From: Lepidodermella squamata
Lineage: Eukaryota; Gastrotricha
Direction: 5' to 3'
DNA: 64,000 nt
Assembly (NCBI GenBank): GCA_047495785.1
Contig: JBLDXI010000002.1
Location: 248,001 to 312,000 of the forward strand
Shown: positions 10,251 to 20,571 of the stretch, in pieces
Position numbering within the stretch: the first letter of the stretch is position 1
How the letters are laid out: the number at the start of each line of letters is the position of its first letter
The notes under the pieces: generated by a model
What the model saw: only the letters and a program-made list of their open reading frames with translations
Told to the model about the DNA's origin: nothing
Database searches by the model: none
Program-made: the position numbers and the translations under genes

Positions 10251-10408
10251 GACGAATCAAAGGCATTGATGATCGCCATTTTCTTGTGATTTTCGTCTTT
10301 CACGATTACTGGCATTCAGCTTTTACTTAGCACAATTCGAACAGCGACATAACCCGAGTTTTCAAAACCGACTGAATTTATAGGGTTTCGGGTGTTGTCG
10401 CTGAATCG

Positions 10409-11857
10409 ATGCTGTTCATCCAGGCAATCCTTTCGCTTTTCGTATTGACTGTGATCAATCAATATTCCATTCATAATTTTCTCACACGTGTTCAGGTTTT
10501 AATGCGCATTTTTTATACCAATTTTTCTCACGATGCTCACAAATTAGCTTCCCGTTTCAAAATGATGCTTGATAGGAGAAAACATTTCCTTTTTCTTTTC
10601 GTCGGTGTCGCCAGCATTCTATCACTTCTAAGCGTCGTTCCAGTCAACTACGTCGCCTATATAATTCAGAAATCTCACTTCACAAAGACTTCAACCAGCT
10701 CAATTTTCAGTTATTCTGAAGAAGTTGAGCCGAAAATCATCGTTTTGTGGAACAACTGGTTTGACGATCCGAATTGGCAAGAGATGTTCCGTTACAACAA
10801 TTTTTCCGATATTGTAACCTTCGAAGGTCATCGTTATGACCCGAAAAATCTCAACAATATTCGAAAACGAAAACTTTCATGTCGATTATCAATTGATCGA
10901 TCGAATCAATCGATTTCGAGAGCGTCAGCTGTTGTTTTTCACGGAATTCCTCCTCCGAGCTTGGAAAAATCGCCAGCTATTCGGTTTGCGTGGCAGCGGT
11001 GGGTCTATTTTCTCCTGGAATCGCCCATTCGACCTTATCGCAAAATTAAAAATAAATTGAAAAACTTCAAGAAACTGAATCCGATGAACTTCAACTGGAC
11101 GATGAGTTACCGCAGAAGTACGGCGAAAAATCACGTATTTTTTCCGTACGGTGAAACTGTCCCAATTCAAGTATGGAACCAATCGGGACTTGAGCGAAAA
11201 ATCAATAATTTCGCCTCTAATTTCTGGCAGCGACCTATCGATGCGATTTGGATGTCTAATCACTGGTTATCAGCTTCGAAACGGGAAGCAGCGATTACAG
11301 CTCTGCGAAATTCTGGGATTAAGGTGGATTTCTATGGTGGCTGTAACGAGAATGGGACGTCGCTCGAAGCTGGATTCCGGCAATTTAATGGAAATATCAG
11401 TAAACTGTTCTCGCGCTATCGCTTTTACTTTGCGTTCGAAAACGCGTTCTGCGACGATTACATAACTGAAAAAGCTTATGTTGGTCTCTACCTCAATAAA
11501 TACCATGGTTTAATCCCGATTGTTTACGGCGGTGCTGACTATCGAAACATTCTGCCGAATGGGTCTTTCATCAACGCTGGCGAACTATCACCGTCACGCT
11601 TGGCTGATTACATGCGGAAACTAGCTGAGCTATCTCAGCTCGACGAAGTTGCGAGTTATCACAAATGGCAGTTCGATTACGACATGGTTCATCGACTCGA
11701 TCCGGATAATTTCAATTATATTGATAAATATTATCCATTTGTCAATGGCTGGTCACGGTTATGCGAAAAATTGTGGTCATCAGAAGCTCGGGACTACGAT
11801 CATGTTGACGATGTTCTGGATAATCTTGGATCTTGCCACAAACCACCTCACTTTTAG
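10409..11857 (+). CDS. Alpha-1,3-fucosyltransferase (GT10 family), intronless
   Basis: Residues ~60-82 form a type II membrane anchor (LFLFVGVASILSLLSVV), so the real start could be M52/M53 rather than the first ATG. The catalytic half carries the GT10 donor-binding signature: RFYFAFENAFCDDYITEK at about residues 335-355, then GLIPIVYGGADY, NGSFINA, and the C-terminal YHKWQ and LC. The enzyme would transfer fucose from GDP-fucose to GlcNAc-containing glycans in the Golgi lumen. It has 482 residues from the first ATG, somewhat longer than usual at the N terminus. It is a single exon, whereas other enzymes in the window are spliced. An AATAAA lies about 38 nt after the stop. It lacks the 15-bp upstream element of the neighbouring family. 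Confidence 0.88.
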   Translation: MLFIQAILSLFVLTVINQYSIHNFLTRVQVLMRIFYTNFSHDAHKLASRFKMMLDRRKHFLFLFVGVASILSLLSVVPVNYVAYIIQKSHFTKTSTSSIFSYSEEVEPKIIVLWNNWFDDPNWQEMFRYNNFSDIVTFEGHRYDPKNLNNIRKRKLSCRLSIDRSNQSISRASAVVFHGIPPPSLEKSPAIRFAWQRWVYFLLESPIRPYRKIKNKLKNFKKLNPMNFNWTMSYRRSTAKNHVFFPYGETVPIQVWNQSGLERKINNFASNFWQRPIDAIWMSNHWLSASKREAAITALRNSGIKVDFYGGCNENGTSLEAGFRQFNGNISKLFSRYRFYFAFENAFCDDYITEKAYVGLYLNKYHGLIPIVYGGADYRNILPNGSFINAGELSPSRLADYMRKLAELSQLDEVASYHKWQFDYDMVHRLDPDNFNYIDKYYPFVNGWSRLCEKLWSSEARDYDHVDDVLDNLGSCHKPPHF

Positions 11858-12210
11858 AACACACTGATTCTTTTCATTATAGTGCTGTTTTTGAAATAAA
11901 GTCAGCTCACTGAGTTTTTGATTTCTTTACTGTTTGGAATTGAGGCAGATTGTTACTATAACCAACTCAAATATTGTTAAAATCAAAACAATGCTGTGCT
12001 TATTCAAGTGCGTCGATCGACTCAATTGGAGTGGCGGAAAGCGTTCGACAATTTTCGGAAATTTTCATATACCCTGGACGGAACACAACATTTTGGCTCA
12101 AACTGGCTCGGACCCAGTAGTGCTCTTCTTCGAAATTTCTTCTTCGAAAGTTCATGATGTCAGCATGAATCGCACCAATAAGTGCTTACGATTCGTTAAA
12201 CCTTTTAGTT
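11858..12210. other. Intergenic
   Basis: Contains the poly(A) signal of the fucosyltransferase near 11895. No other feature was recognised. Confidence 0.4.
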
Positions 12211-12888
12211 TTATTCAAGTCTATAATCAATGACTCTCAGGGTGCTTTGAACTCGAAAGTAAACATCGCTATCAGCAATCGTGCTATCTGGCACAGGCCT
12301 GAACCGATTAGCAGCAACATTTTCATAGTTTCGACCTGTGACTGCTAATGCTTCTGCCTCGATTTCGAGTATCGAGGCGACTTTGACGATCAAAGGGTCA
12401 TAATCATCACCCAACAACGAAATCCGACCCTCCACTCGTGATTCTACCAGTTTCAGTGCATCAAACCTACGAATTCGATCGCTGCTCGCCCTAGGTCTTA
12501 TAGGCGGGGTCAAGTATACCCCAAGTGCAGTTGCGCCAGCAAAGCTTACTATGGTCAAAATCACAAGAACGAAAACGCCGAACCACTTCCTCTTGTTCAG
12601 CTTCGGGCTCCCTTCCCATAGTTGCGGCTTGTGCTCAGGCTTTTTCCATGGTTTCTCCAGAGCAGGGTCGATTATAATGACTTCATCGAGTTGATTCTTA
12701 CGCACGTAATCTTCGTATGACGCATACGTTGGTATTGCCGACATGGAATCGGACGGCGCAACGAAATTCCCATTTTGGGATTCAGAATGTATAATCTGCG
12801 TGGGAAATTGTGAGTTTTTCGCTTGGCAAAGAATTTGTTCATGCAGCAAACAGAGAGACAGCACAGTGGAAAATGTCGAAGAGGCCAT
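12211..12888 (-). CDS. RRQ/WPxPT family membrane protein 1 (divergent)
   Basis: A 225-residue single-exon protein and the only family member on the minus strand. The signal-peptide-like start contains LSLCLLHEQILCQA, matching the LLxDQI signature of its relatives. One transmembrane helix (WFGVFVLVILTIVSFAG..., residues ~104-127) is followed by the C-terminal module: RIRRFDALKL stem, EGRISLLGDD, FRPVPDSTIADSDVYF (the PxPx6-7DxF motif) and final VIDYRLE. It lacks the canonical R-R-Q site and the YGRV motif, so it is a divergent copy. The shared 15-bp element lies at 12941-12955, 53 nt upstream. Function unknown. Confidence 0.7.
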   Translation of the reverse strand: MASSTFSTVLSLCLLHEQILCQAKNSQFPTQIIHSESQNGNFVAPSDSMSAIPTYASYEDYVRKNQLDEVIIIDPALEKPWKKPEHKPQLWEGSPKLNKRKWFGVFVLVILTIVSFAGATALGVYLTPPIRPRASSDRIRRFDALKLVESRVEGRISLLGDDYDPLIVKVASILEIEAEALAVTGRNYENVAANRFRPVPDSTIADSDVYFRVQSTLRVIDYRLE

Positions 12889-12940
12889 CTAACCTTGATA
12901 TCTCATTCCTCTCAGGTCTCAGGTGCTGGTGAGAAGATTA

Positions 12941-12955
12941 TTGAGATGGGCTTTT
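12941..12955 (-). promoter_or_regulatory. Family 15-bp upstream element (gene at 12888, minus)
   Basis: Reads AAAAGCCCATCTCAA on the minus strand and ends 53 nt before the ATG. It fits the consensus AAAAgTCCnCCTTAA with substitutions. Confidence 0.55.
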
Positions 12956-13252
12956 TGAGAACGTTCAAACACTTAAATTACTCCACAAAACTTGAATTTT
13001 TCGAGTTTTATTCGGGCTCATTAAAATGCTCCATTCAATCACGAGTTCCCGAGTGAACAATACAGCTTTATGCTGCATTTGAGCTATTCCACTCCGAGTA
13101 CTCATTTTGCACAAATACTTACTAAAGCAAAACACAACGTTATTTGCGGCTTTTGAATAAAAGACAATGGCTAAGTCTTAGCGTAAAATGGCCAAATAAG
13201 TCTAACATTGCTTGAGTGGCATCTCGCTGCCTTTACGCATCACTGTGTTTAT

Positions 13253-15277
13253 ATGTCGCGTTTAACAACGTGTTGTAGTCGTTGCAGGTCAATTTTTCGC
13301 ATCTATTTAGCGAGATGTAGAAATATCAGACTTTTCTACCTGTTCATCGCTCTCGTCATCATATTGGCAATCTTTTTCATCGCAATCGGTATCAGAAATT
13401 CGACGAATAACAGCGAACAGCAGCAACATGTTGTAGCAACTACCATAAGCCCGGCTGAGAGACAGCGGCGAGTTGATGAAACCATGCGGCAGTTCAAATT
13501 TCCGGGCTGTCGAACATTAGAAAAATGGGCGCCGAATATGAACTTCATACAGCGATCGGCCGACACTGCCTGGGGACTATGGACTTTTTCGCATTATGAA
13601 ATCAATCGAATTGTACACTTTGTTTCGCTAGATCACCCAAAAGTCTTTAGTTTCAAGGTAAGTGAAAAATCAAAGAAAATACTGCTCTTATTTTCCTATT
13701 TTAAAGAATTTTTTGAGCCTGCTCAGTGCCATAAAATTTCTAGAACCCGACGAAATTTACATGCATTTCAATGCTGAACCAGTCATGGATGGCAGTTTGT
13801 ACAATCATTGGTGGCAAGAGGCCTTAGAAACAATCCCATTTTTGAACATCGTCTACAACAGCAATTATTCAACGGTTCAAAAACTGGCCAGAATAGAGCA
13901 ACAAGGCGGTGGTTTGGTAATACCATTAGAAGGAATCATATTCACTGGACAGGAGCTGAAAAATCCGCAACCTGAGGAAATATCAAAGGACAATATCGGT
14001 CAAGCTATTTCGACGCGATCGAAAATTTTGATGTTACTGCCCGGTATGTTACCAGGGTTTCTGGAATCCTTGAACCCGATCGCACCTTCAGGGGCCAAAG
14101 GGCTTAATTGCAAAAGCTACACCTCACAGCAACCCTTCACCGATCATCTACTCGATTTTTGTTATTCCATCAATCGTGACACTGAGGTCTATCCGAAGGA
14201 GTTCTTCTCCGGTTCTGATCAGTTTTCACAACTTGTTCGGTATTTGTTTTACGGATCGAAGCGAGAGATTGTACCAAGACCGGATGAAAGCCCTACTGGC
14301 AATGCGAAGGAGAAAGTTCCGCTGATTTGCCACTACATTTGGATCGAAGGGACTCCGCTGGAATTCGAAGCGTTCCTCAGCATGTTGAGCTGTTTGTTCA
14401 TCGTCAAGTAAGTAAAAAGGTTCATTGCATAACGAAAAATCTAAGTCATTGCTTTCAGAGCCGATGTTTACGTTCACGGAAGTTTGCCGCCGACCGGTAA
14501 AAGGTGGCGAAAATTACTCGCCCTGGGAGGTTCGAAGGTCCGCTACCTTGAAACTCAATTACCAACCAAAGTATTCCGGAATCCTGTTTCAGAGAGAGCT
14601 CACATCAGCGACGTTTGGCGAGTGGAAGCCCTCTTGCGATACGGTGGCATCTACCTGGATTGGGATGCCATTTTTGTGAAACCCTTGGATGACAAGATTC
14701 GGAGTCAAGAAGTTGTGTTGAGTTACGATGTAATGCCGTACAACCCGTATCCTAATATCATCAGCAATGGCGTAATGCTATCAAAATCGAACAGCTTCTA
14801 TTTCCGAGAAGTTCAGGTAACTTCTTCGGAAAATAGTTTGATGTTGTTTTGCTGATTTTTCACTTGTCATAGAGATCTATGAGATATTTCAATGCCATTC
14901 GAAATGACGATTACATCTTCCATGGCCTGCCTTATTTCTTCAACTCGCTAATGGCAACTTACAAAATCTACGAATGCTACCCGGAACGTGTTACAATCGA
15001 CCCGCATTTCCAGGCTATCTGCAACAACGGCCGATGCCATCCGACTTGGAAATCGAATTTTCTACAGGATGGAATTGATAATGAAGTCGATTGGCTGGGC
15101 GGTGAAGCTTATGCGCTACACAATACGTACCCGACGCCGCAGGAGTTTGTCAGTGAAAGCTACCTCGCATCGGCCAACCCATCGTCGCGGTACTATAAAA
15201 TTGCTATGAATGTGCTGAAGAACGCTAACTTGACTCTCTCTGATTTATCATCAACTTTCGGCATTAACTTATTTTAA
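13253..15277 (+). CDS. DXD glycosyltransferase (sugar-binding DXD type), copy 1
   Basis: Four exons deduced: 13253-13657, 13707-14407, 14459-14816 and 14873-15277 (1869 nt, 622 aa). ATG 13253 is the first true ATG in frame. The N terminus is a type II anchor (LFYLFIALVIILAIFFIAIG). The catalytic part has CHYIWIEGTPLEFEAFLSM, then WRVEALLRYGGIYLDWDA with the DXD motif (DWD), then NIISNGVML and CHPTWK. This is the pattern of Gly_transf_sug/GT32-like Golgi enzymes, which bind a nucleotide sugar and Mn2+. Donor and acceptor cannot be told. Introns are 49, 51 and 56 nt. The paralogue at 45992 has the same borders plus one extra intron. A family gene starts 122 nt downstream, as it does behind the paralogue. 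Confidence 0.82.
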
Positions 15278-15330
15278 TAAAAATTTAGTTTTATCATTGA
15301 AAATACACCCGCTTGAGAGCTTTTTTTTAA

Positions 15331-15345
15331 AAAATTCTTCCTTAA
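15331..15345 (+). promoter_or_regulatory. Family 15-bp upstream element (gene 15400)
   Basis: AAAATTCTTCCTTAA ends 54 nt before the ATG. It lies in the short gap after the glycosyltransferase stop. Confidence 0.6.
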
Positions 15346-15399
15346 AACCTTTTCGGAGGCTGATCATTTCTCCTTCAACCCGATGTTGTGTAGTTCAAA

Positions 15400-16122
15400 A
15401 TGGGTAGGTGGCATAGAATGTTTGCCATTCTCAGCTCGTTCGCTCTACTTGGCTGTCAGATAATCGCATCGGAAGTAGAGCCGATCGACATGTCAGTTTT
15501 TGTCGATATGCCGCCTCGTGAAAGTTCGGTCGGTGCTAGATTACGAGCAGCTTCAGCCCTTATGGAAGGCTTCGTGGAAGACATAACCCCTCCGAAGCCT
15601 GTAACACCCCCAACAATTTATTCGCCTAAAATAAAGTTATTCCCAAAAATGCCGCCACGTGCTGAGTTGGAGCAGCCATTATTTAAGACTGGCTGGAGGA
15701 AAACTCTCGCTGTTGTCGGCAAAGTGGTTACGACAATCGCCGTGATTGCAGTTCTTACTGGTCTGACAGTTCTTTCTTTGAAAAAAGGCAGTAACCGGAA
15801 GGAAGAGAAGCCTGTTTATACCAATCGGTGGGCAGAAAGGGACAGGCTTGCTCGGCTTGAGCTGTTACGGACCTCAAATGCTGAAGGACGTATGGCCGAT
15901 GTGAGAGAGAAGCTTCCAGGGAGCATCATTTCGATCACATCATCAAAAAATAATATCATGCAGAAAATATGGCTTGGAAATGACGAGTTCATGGTGGAAA
16001 AACACTTTTTCCCAAATCCCGATCCAATTCAAGTAATGAGTGACGTTATCATTGCGTTTAGCAATATAATTGATTTGAGCTACGATTTTAGCGGCAACAA
16101 CTTATTCTCAGCAATTCTCTAA
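15400..16122 (+). CDS. RRQ/WPxPT family membrane protein 2 (divergent)
   Basis: A 240-residue single-exon protein. The signal-peptide-like start (AILSSFALLGCQIIASE) is followed by a Pro-rich stretch (TPPKPVTPPT) and a transmembrane helix at ~107-128 (AVVGKVVTTIAVIAVLTG). The C-terminal module keeps the stem DRLARLELL, the G-R pair (AEGRM), FFPNPDPIQVMSD and a terminal LSYDF. The R-R-Q site and YGRV are absent. It starts only 122 nt after the glycosyltransferase stop. Function unknown. Membership rests on the motif order and the upstream 15-bp element. Confidence 0.68.
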   Translation: MGRWHRMFAILSSFALLGCQIIASEVEPIDMSVFVDMPPRESSVGARLRAASALMEGFVEDITPPKPVTPPTIYSPKIKLFPKMPPRAELEQPLFKTGWRKTLAVVGKVVTTIAVIAVLTGLTVLSLKKGSNRKEEKPVYTNRWAERDRLARLELLRTSNAEGRMADVREKLPGSIISITSSKNNIMQKIWLGNDEFMVEKHFFPNPDPIQVMSDVIIAFSNIIDLSYDFSGNNLFSAIL

Positions 16123-16218
16123 AGGCCTTTCCAGTTTTGAGAAGTAATAAATAGCAGTTTGACCTTTGAGCTGACAGAATTGGCTTGACCCTTGAGCTAC
16201 TGCAATTTTAGACCTTTG

Positions 16219-16233
16219 AAAAACCCGCCTTAA
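16219..16233 (+). promoter_or_regulatory. Family 15-bp upstream element (gene 16283)
   Basis: AAAAACCCGCCTTAA ends 49 nt before the ATG. Confidence 0.65.
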
Positions 16234-16282
16234 AGAATGCTACTGTTAGAAATTTGCGTAGTCCGATTGGTGTTCTAGAACA

Positions 16283-17302
16283 ATGTATTGCGTTGCTTTG
16301 GTTTTCTCTCACGCAATATTGTTTGATCAGATCTTCGGGGCGATCCTCGGAAGATTGCGTCGTCAGCTGGATTGGGGTGACCAGCCGCCTCTACAGCCTA
16401 TATCTGGGATTTCCTTATGGAGTGATTCAAGTCCCATGGCGCAGTACACTAAAGATTTGGTTCCCGAGGCTGTGGCGTACCAAAAGTTCCTATCTCAGGG
16501 AATACATGATGGTCCACTGAAAACCTCAAAGCAGTACTTCCCACCGGGTGGACGAACTGATGAGTACAAACGCACACAGCCGTCTTTCGGCCGGAATGTT
16601 CAAAACTTGCCAATCGCAGGAGCAGGCAATGATGGACCAGTGGCCCCGGCGAATTCGGCACTACAATCGCTACCAGGCAGCTCGAAAGAGAACCCGGCTG
16701 TACTTGAGGAGAATTTACTTTTCGGGGATTACGTGATAGACGAGAAACCTGTCGGTAGACCAACTCCTGAAATATCGATAATTCCTCGCGAGCCCGTTCA
16801 ACGAAAGATATCAAGCCTCGACTCACCTTTGTCTGACGCTGTTGGGCCTCTGAATAATGATGGGTCGAGAAAAGGCAAATCCTTCGCCGAAAAAGCGAAA
16901 TCATTTTGGCAGCGGAATAAACGTGGAATTCTAATTGCTGGCGCTATTTTCGCCGCAATAGCGGTCATTGGAATTGTTGCTGGTATCACGTATGCTCTAA
17001 CAAGTCGGCGGGAGAATTCGAACTCCCGTAGGATCATAGAAGGAAACGACAGACAGCTGAGAGCAGGCCTGTTAACTAGCGATCAAATTTTGGGGAGAGT
17101 TGCCCATGATGAACAGGGAACGCTGTACGGTCGCGTTGCTATGTTAATGGAAGCAAGCAGTTCGGTTACGGGATTGATCGCTTTGAATTACGATATTTTG
17201 AGAATTCGAGAGGTTTTGCCGGCTCCTACGTCAGAGGCAGCCTCAACGGATACTTTGATACGTTTTGAAATACGGAGTGATGCTGCTTATTCCACTTATT
17301 AA
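16283..17302 (+). CDS. RRQ/WPxPT family membrane protein 3
   Basis: A 339-residue single-exon protein. N-terminal hydrophobic start ALVFSHAILFDQIFG, then LRRQLDWG (basic site), then a long Pro/Gly-rich region. The pre-membrane motif FWQRNKRG precedes one helix at residues ~215-239 (ILIAGAIFAAIAVIGIVAG). The C-terminal module has NDRQLRAGLLTSDQILGRV, LYGRVAMLMEASSSVTGL, VLPAPTSEAASTDTLIRF and a terminal AAYSTY. It is very close to the genes at 21528 and 23060, with near-identical blocks (for example 16611-16660 against 23534-23583). They form a recent subfamily. Function unknown. Confidence 0.8.
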   Translation: MYCVALVFSHAILFDQIFGAILGRLRRQLDWGDQPPLQPISGISLWSDSSPMAQYTKDLVPEAVAYQKFLSQGIHDGPLKTSKQYFPPGGRTDEYKRTQPSFGRNVQNLPIAGAGNDGPVAPANSALQSLPGSSKENPAVLEENLLFGDYVIDEKPVGRPTPEISIIPREPVQRKISSLDSPLSDAVGPLNNDGSRKGKSFAEKAKSFWQRNKRGILIAGAIFAAIAVIGIVAGITYALTSRRENSNSRRIIEGNDRQLRAGLLTSDQILGRVAHDEQGTLYGRVAMLMEASSSVTGLIALNYDILRIREVLPAPTSEAASTDTLIRFEIRSDAAYSTY

Positions 17303-17713
17303 TCGTCATATATCTCATATGATTCTTCTTAACACCGTAGTATTAATAATGCATAATGCTTTGTGAATTAGTGTCAATTATCCAAATAAGAAACGCTCAG
17401 ATTTCAAATGAAGCACTTACCTATTGTAGCCTTATCCGTCGCGTGGCTGCTTTGTTCTAGCCATGCGCGGTGATCACTACATTCCTATGGCTGAAGGTAT
17501 TTCCGTAAAAATCCGTATTTCTGCACAACTAAAATCGCGAAAGTTGAGACTAGGCCTGTTGACATCAGGTCATTAAGTTACAAGAACAGCCAAAGAAAGA
17601 ACTGGCACGAAGCCTCGAAGTTGGAAGTCGAGCGTAGCAAAAAACACCAATGTAAATTTATTACATCTCTTTTGTTCATCATAACTAATTCATTCGATTT
17701 AATATTTCTAGCA
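17303..17713. other. Intergenic with a family relic
   Basis: Holds a short relic at 17541-17576 (listed separately). A decayed signal-peptide-like frame (MKHLPIVALSVAWLL) near 17408 may be part of the same dead copy. Confidence 0.4.
17541..17576 (+). pseudogene. Relic of RRQ/WPxPT family C-terminal stem
   Basis: Encodes KLRLGLLTSGH then a stop. This matches RQLRAGLLTSDQ of the genes at 16283 and 21528. Only about 12 codons survive. Confidence 0.4.
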
Positions 17714-18598
17714 TCAGGCTCTCGGTGGGATCAGTAGTTTGCTGATGACAGGCCACAAAGTCTCGAAAAACAACATGGTACCCATGTCTCCCAAGTGCTG
17801 ACCATCAATGAAAAAATTATCGGATAGAGAATCAGTATTAGTATCCTCCAACACTCGCCTAGCTCCAGCTTTTGTTGCCACATCATGGAAATCGATGAAA
17901 GTAGCTCCGATCAGTTCTGCTGCCACCCGACTAGCTACAGCGTACAAATCAACCTTGGAATTCGAGCGGTTGGAATACGGCAATACCCATGGGTTAGATT
18001 TACAATAATCCGCCCACTGCCTCTCATCGATAGGCGGAGGTGAAACGATAATGATTCGACTCCCTGTTAACACATTTGAACTTTCAATTAGCGACCGTGA
18101 TAGATAAACCAAATTGTCGACAAAGCGATCGATGGGCACATTTAGCAGCGGCGTGTCTGCAGCATCGTTTGAGCCATACATTATAACAACGCCGATTAAA
18201 TAGCCCAATTCGTCGGTAATCGAGGCTAAAATCTTCTGCCAAATTTGTCGGGCAGCTTCTGTAGTGAAGCCAGAGAAGCCACGGTTAACAACATCGCATT
18301 GACCTTTAACTTTGTTGGCAAGCATGGCCGACCAACTAGGTTTTTGGGCGTTTGCTGTCCAAGATGCTGTGTGCGAATCGCCCAGAAGTAAGATCTTCGA
18401 CATCGGATGCGTTCCGATTAAGCTTTGATTCCTATGAAAATACGATAATTTCTTTTAGCTTTGTAGAAATCGTTTGCATCAAGCATTGTAATCAACATGC
18501 CTTATGGACTTGGCTTCAATTTCAGCTTCAATGGAGTGACCCAAGGCTACGGCATTGAGCGCCACGCATACAAATGCGCATACAAGCTTTGCCGACAT
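17714..18598 (-). CDS. Secreted SGNH/GDSL hydrolase, copy 1 (catalytic residues intact)
   Basis: Two exons: 18501-18598 and 17714-18431 (816 nt, 271 aa). Exon 1 encodes a signal peptide (MSAKLVCAFVCVALNAVALG). Exon 2 carries the four SGNH blocks: LLLGDSHT (nucleophile Ser), RGFSGFTT (Gly), MYGSNDAADT (GxND) and DGQHLGDMG (D-x-x-H). The arrangement resembles isoamyl-acetate-hydrolysing esterases (IAH1-like), but with a secretion signal. It would hydrolyse an ester outside the cell or in the secretory path; the substrate is unknown. The 69-nt intron appears to use a GC donor (AG|GCATGT), where the paralogue at 19713 has AG|G|GTATGT. The exon 1 assignment depends on that. Confidence 0.78.
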
Positions 18599-18743
18599 CA
18601 TTTCTGCGACGTGGAATTCGAAAATTCAAGCTAATTTGAAGTTCAAGATGGAACAAAACTACATCCTCCTACATCTCAGAGAGCTAAAAAAAACTCGGAA
18701 TATGTTTCACTACAAGAGGGGAATTAATTCAGCAAGGCATTAC

Positions 18744-18862
18744 AGAGAGCGAGGTGGGACAGCAGAATAAGGCTAGGTTAAGGAAAATAGACGTTAAAGG
18801 CCCCGTTTTGGTCATTGATTGAATTCATCGTGCGGACTGATTGAACTGGTAGGGATGATTTA
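18744..18862 (+). mobile_element. MITE family A, copy 2 (3' truncated)
   Basis: Begins AGAGAGCGAGGTGGGACAGC and shares TTAAGGAAAATAG and GTGCGGACTGATTGAACTGG with copies at 2395 and 31992. The terminal inverted repeat expected at the right end is missing. It sits just upstream of SGNH copy 1. Confidence 0.55.
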
Positions 18863-19712
18863 AATTCCGATTTTCTCATTTGACTTATTTGAACTCAAAT
18901 TTGTCTCTCATTCTTTGCCAGAGGCACGTGCCCGACTGTCGAGCTCATTAGTTTCATTCGCAACGTGTTCTTGACGTGAAAAGTTGGCTTTATTAAACAT
19001 GCGACAATTTTTAGTTCAGTTTGCTATCAAGGACAATAGACAATAGACAATTAAGTTATTGTCCAAAGTAGCAATTAAACACTCAATTCCAGGCAGAAAT
19101 TCGAATTTTTGAATTCGATCATTTGAATTTATAGCCAATCCGCTGCCGCTGGGGCATGTTATCATGAACAAATTTGAGAAATGAATGAGAAATGAAAAAT
19201 TTGCTGGGCTTTCAGAAAACGCAATATTAGATAGTCATAGACTATACCACGGTTTCAATTTAGCGTAATAACGTGTATAACGGAATGCGAAAAGGTGAAA
19301 CTACAAGTTCATTCATCGCGTGCGAATTGCCGGGTTCTCGGTTGAAATTAAAACTTCTTCTAATTAATTGTTTATAAAAATGAACATGACTTCAGTCTAC
19401 TTTGGCCTTTTGCTAGCACAGATTCAGATTCGGAAAATTAGGGTAATCGTTTCGCCTTGAGATTTTATTGACCGGCTGTTACTTCACAGGGTTTACATGC
19501 GTTTCAATTTAGTGTGCATTTATGAAGAAAATGATAACCAAATTTTTCGAAAAAGCATAACAGGAATTTTACATATTTTCCACTCAGCTGCGAACAATTG
19601 AAAAATCAATTTTGCCCGCAACGTCATTCAATTCTGATAAAGTAATAAAGCAAGGCATCAAACACAAAGTCATCGTAAATATTACAATTTATTTTCATTA
19701 ATTTGTATAGCA
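18863..19712. other. Intergenic between SGNH genes
   Basis: AT-rich, no recognisable coding domain. A short direct repeat (GACAATAGACAATAGACAA) lies near 19032-19050. Confidence 0.4.
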
Positions 19713-20571
19713 TTAGCTTCTCGGCGGAATAAATAATTTGCTGACCACAGGCCACAATGTCTCCAATAGCAAGGCTGTGCAAGTGTCACCGAGGTTCACG
19801 CCATCCTTGACCAACAACTCATTGGAAGCAGGATCAGTGGTATCCTCTAACTCTCGCCTAGCTTCAGCTATTGTCGCAACATCATGGAAATCGATGAAAG
19901 TAGCTCCGATCAGTTCTGCTGCCTTCCGACTAGCTCCGGCGTAGTAATTAATATTTGAATTCCACCGTTTGCAATTCAACATCGCCGGTTTGCACAAATA
20001 ATCCCCCCATAGCTTCTCATCTACCGGCGGAGGTGAAACGATAATGATTCGACTCGCTGTTAACACTTTCGAGCTTTCGAGCAACGACTGGGATAGATAA
20101 ACCAAATTGTCGACGAAGCGGTCGATAGGCACAGCCTGCCACATGGCGTCCGCAGCATCGTTTGCGGCAAACATGACAACAACACCAATTAGATTGCCCA
20201 ATTCGCTGTTAATTGAAGCTAGAATCTTCTGCCAACTTTGTCGAGCAGCTTCTGTGGTGAAACCGGATAAGCCGCGGTCGACTATCTCGCATTGCCCTTC
20301 AACTTTGTCGGCAAGCATGCCAGACAAACTTGGTTTAACGCTGTGTGCTGTCCAAGATGGTGATACGAGCGAATCGCCTAGAAGTAGGATCTTCGACATC
20401 GGACGCGTTCCGTTTATTCTTTGATTCCTGTAAAAATATGAGGAATTATTTTTAGATAAATCGCTTGTATTAAACATACCCTGTTGAGTTAGTTTCGAGC
20501 TGAGCTTCAACAGAGTGAGCCAAGGCTAGTGCCACGCACAGAAATTTGCCCAGAAGTTTTGCCGATCCCAT
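19713..20571 (-). CDS. Secreted SGNH/GDSL hydrolase paralogue 2 (degraded active site)
   Basis: Two exons: 20480-20571 and 19713-20427 (807 nt, 268 aa), with a 52-nt GT-AG intron. The signal peptide is MGSAKLLGKFLCVALALAHS. It keeps LLLGDSLV and RGLSGFTT, but block III is MFAANDAADA (Gly to Ala) and block V is DGVNLGD, where the catalytic His is replaced by Asn. The rest is highly similar to copy 1. From family knowledge, loss of the block V His should abolish or strongly reduce hydrolysis, so this may be a pseudoenzyme. The frame is intact throughout, which argues that the protein is still made. Confidence 0.77.

Noticed and set aside
9987-10289. 100-codon open frame
   Set aside because: It overlaps a SINE-like repeat, has no domain, and its sequence is shared with a non-coding copy at 32857.
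12821-13056. Plus-strand open frame opposite gene 12211-12888
   Set aside because: No domain. It overlaps the start and upstream element of the minus-strand family gene.
13208-13252. Upstream start for glycosyltransferase copy 1
   Set aside because: That codon is TTG. The first ATG in frame is at 13253 and gives a good type II anchor, as in copy 2.
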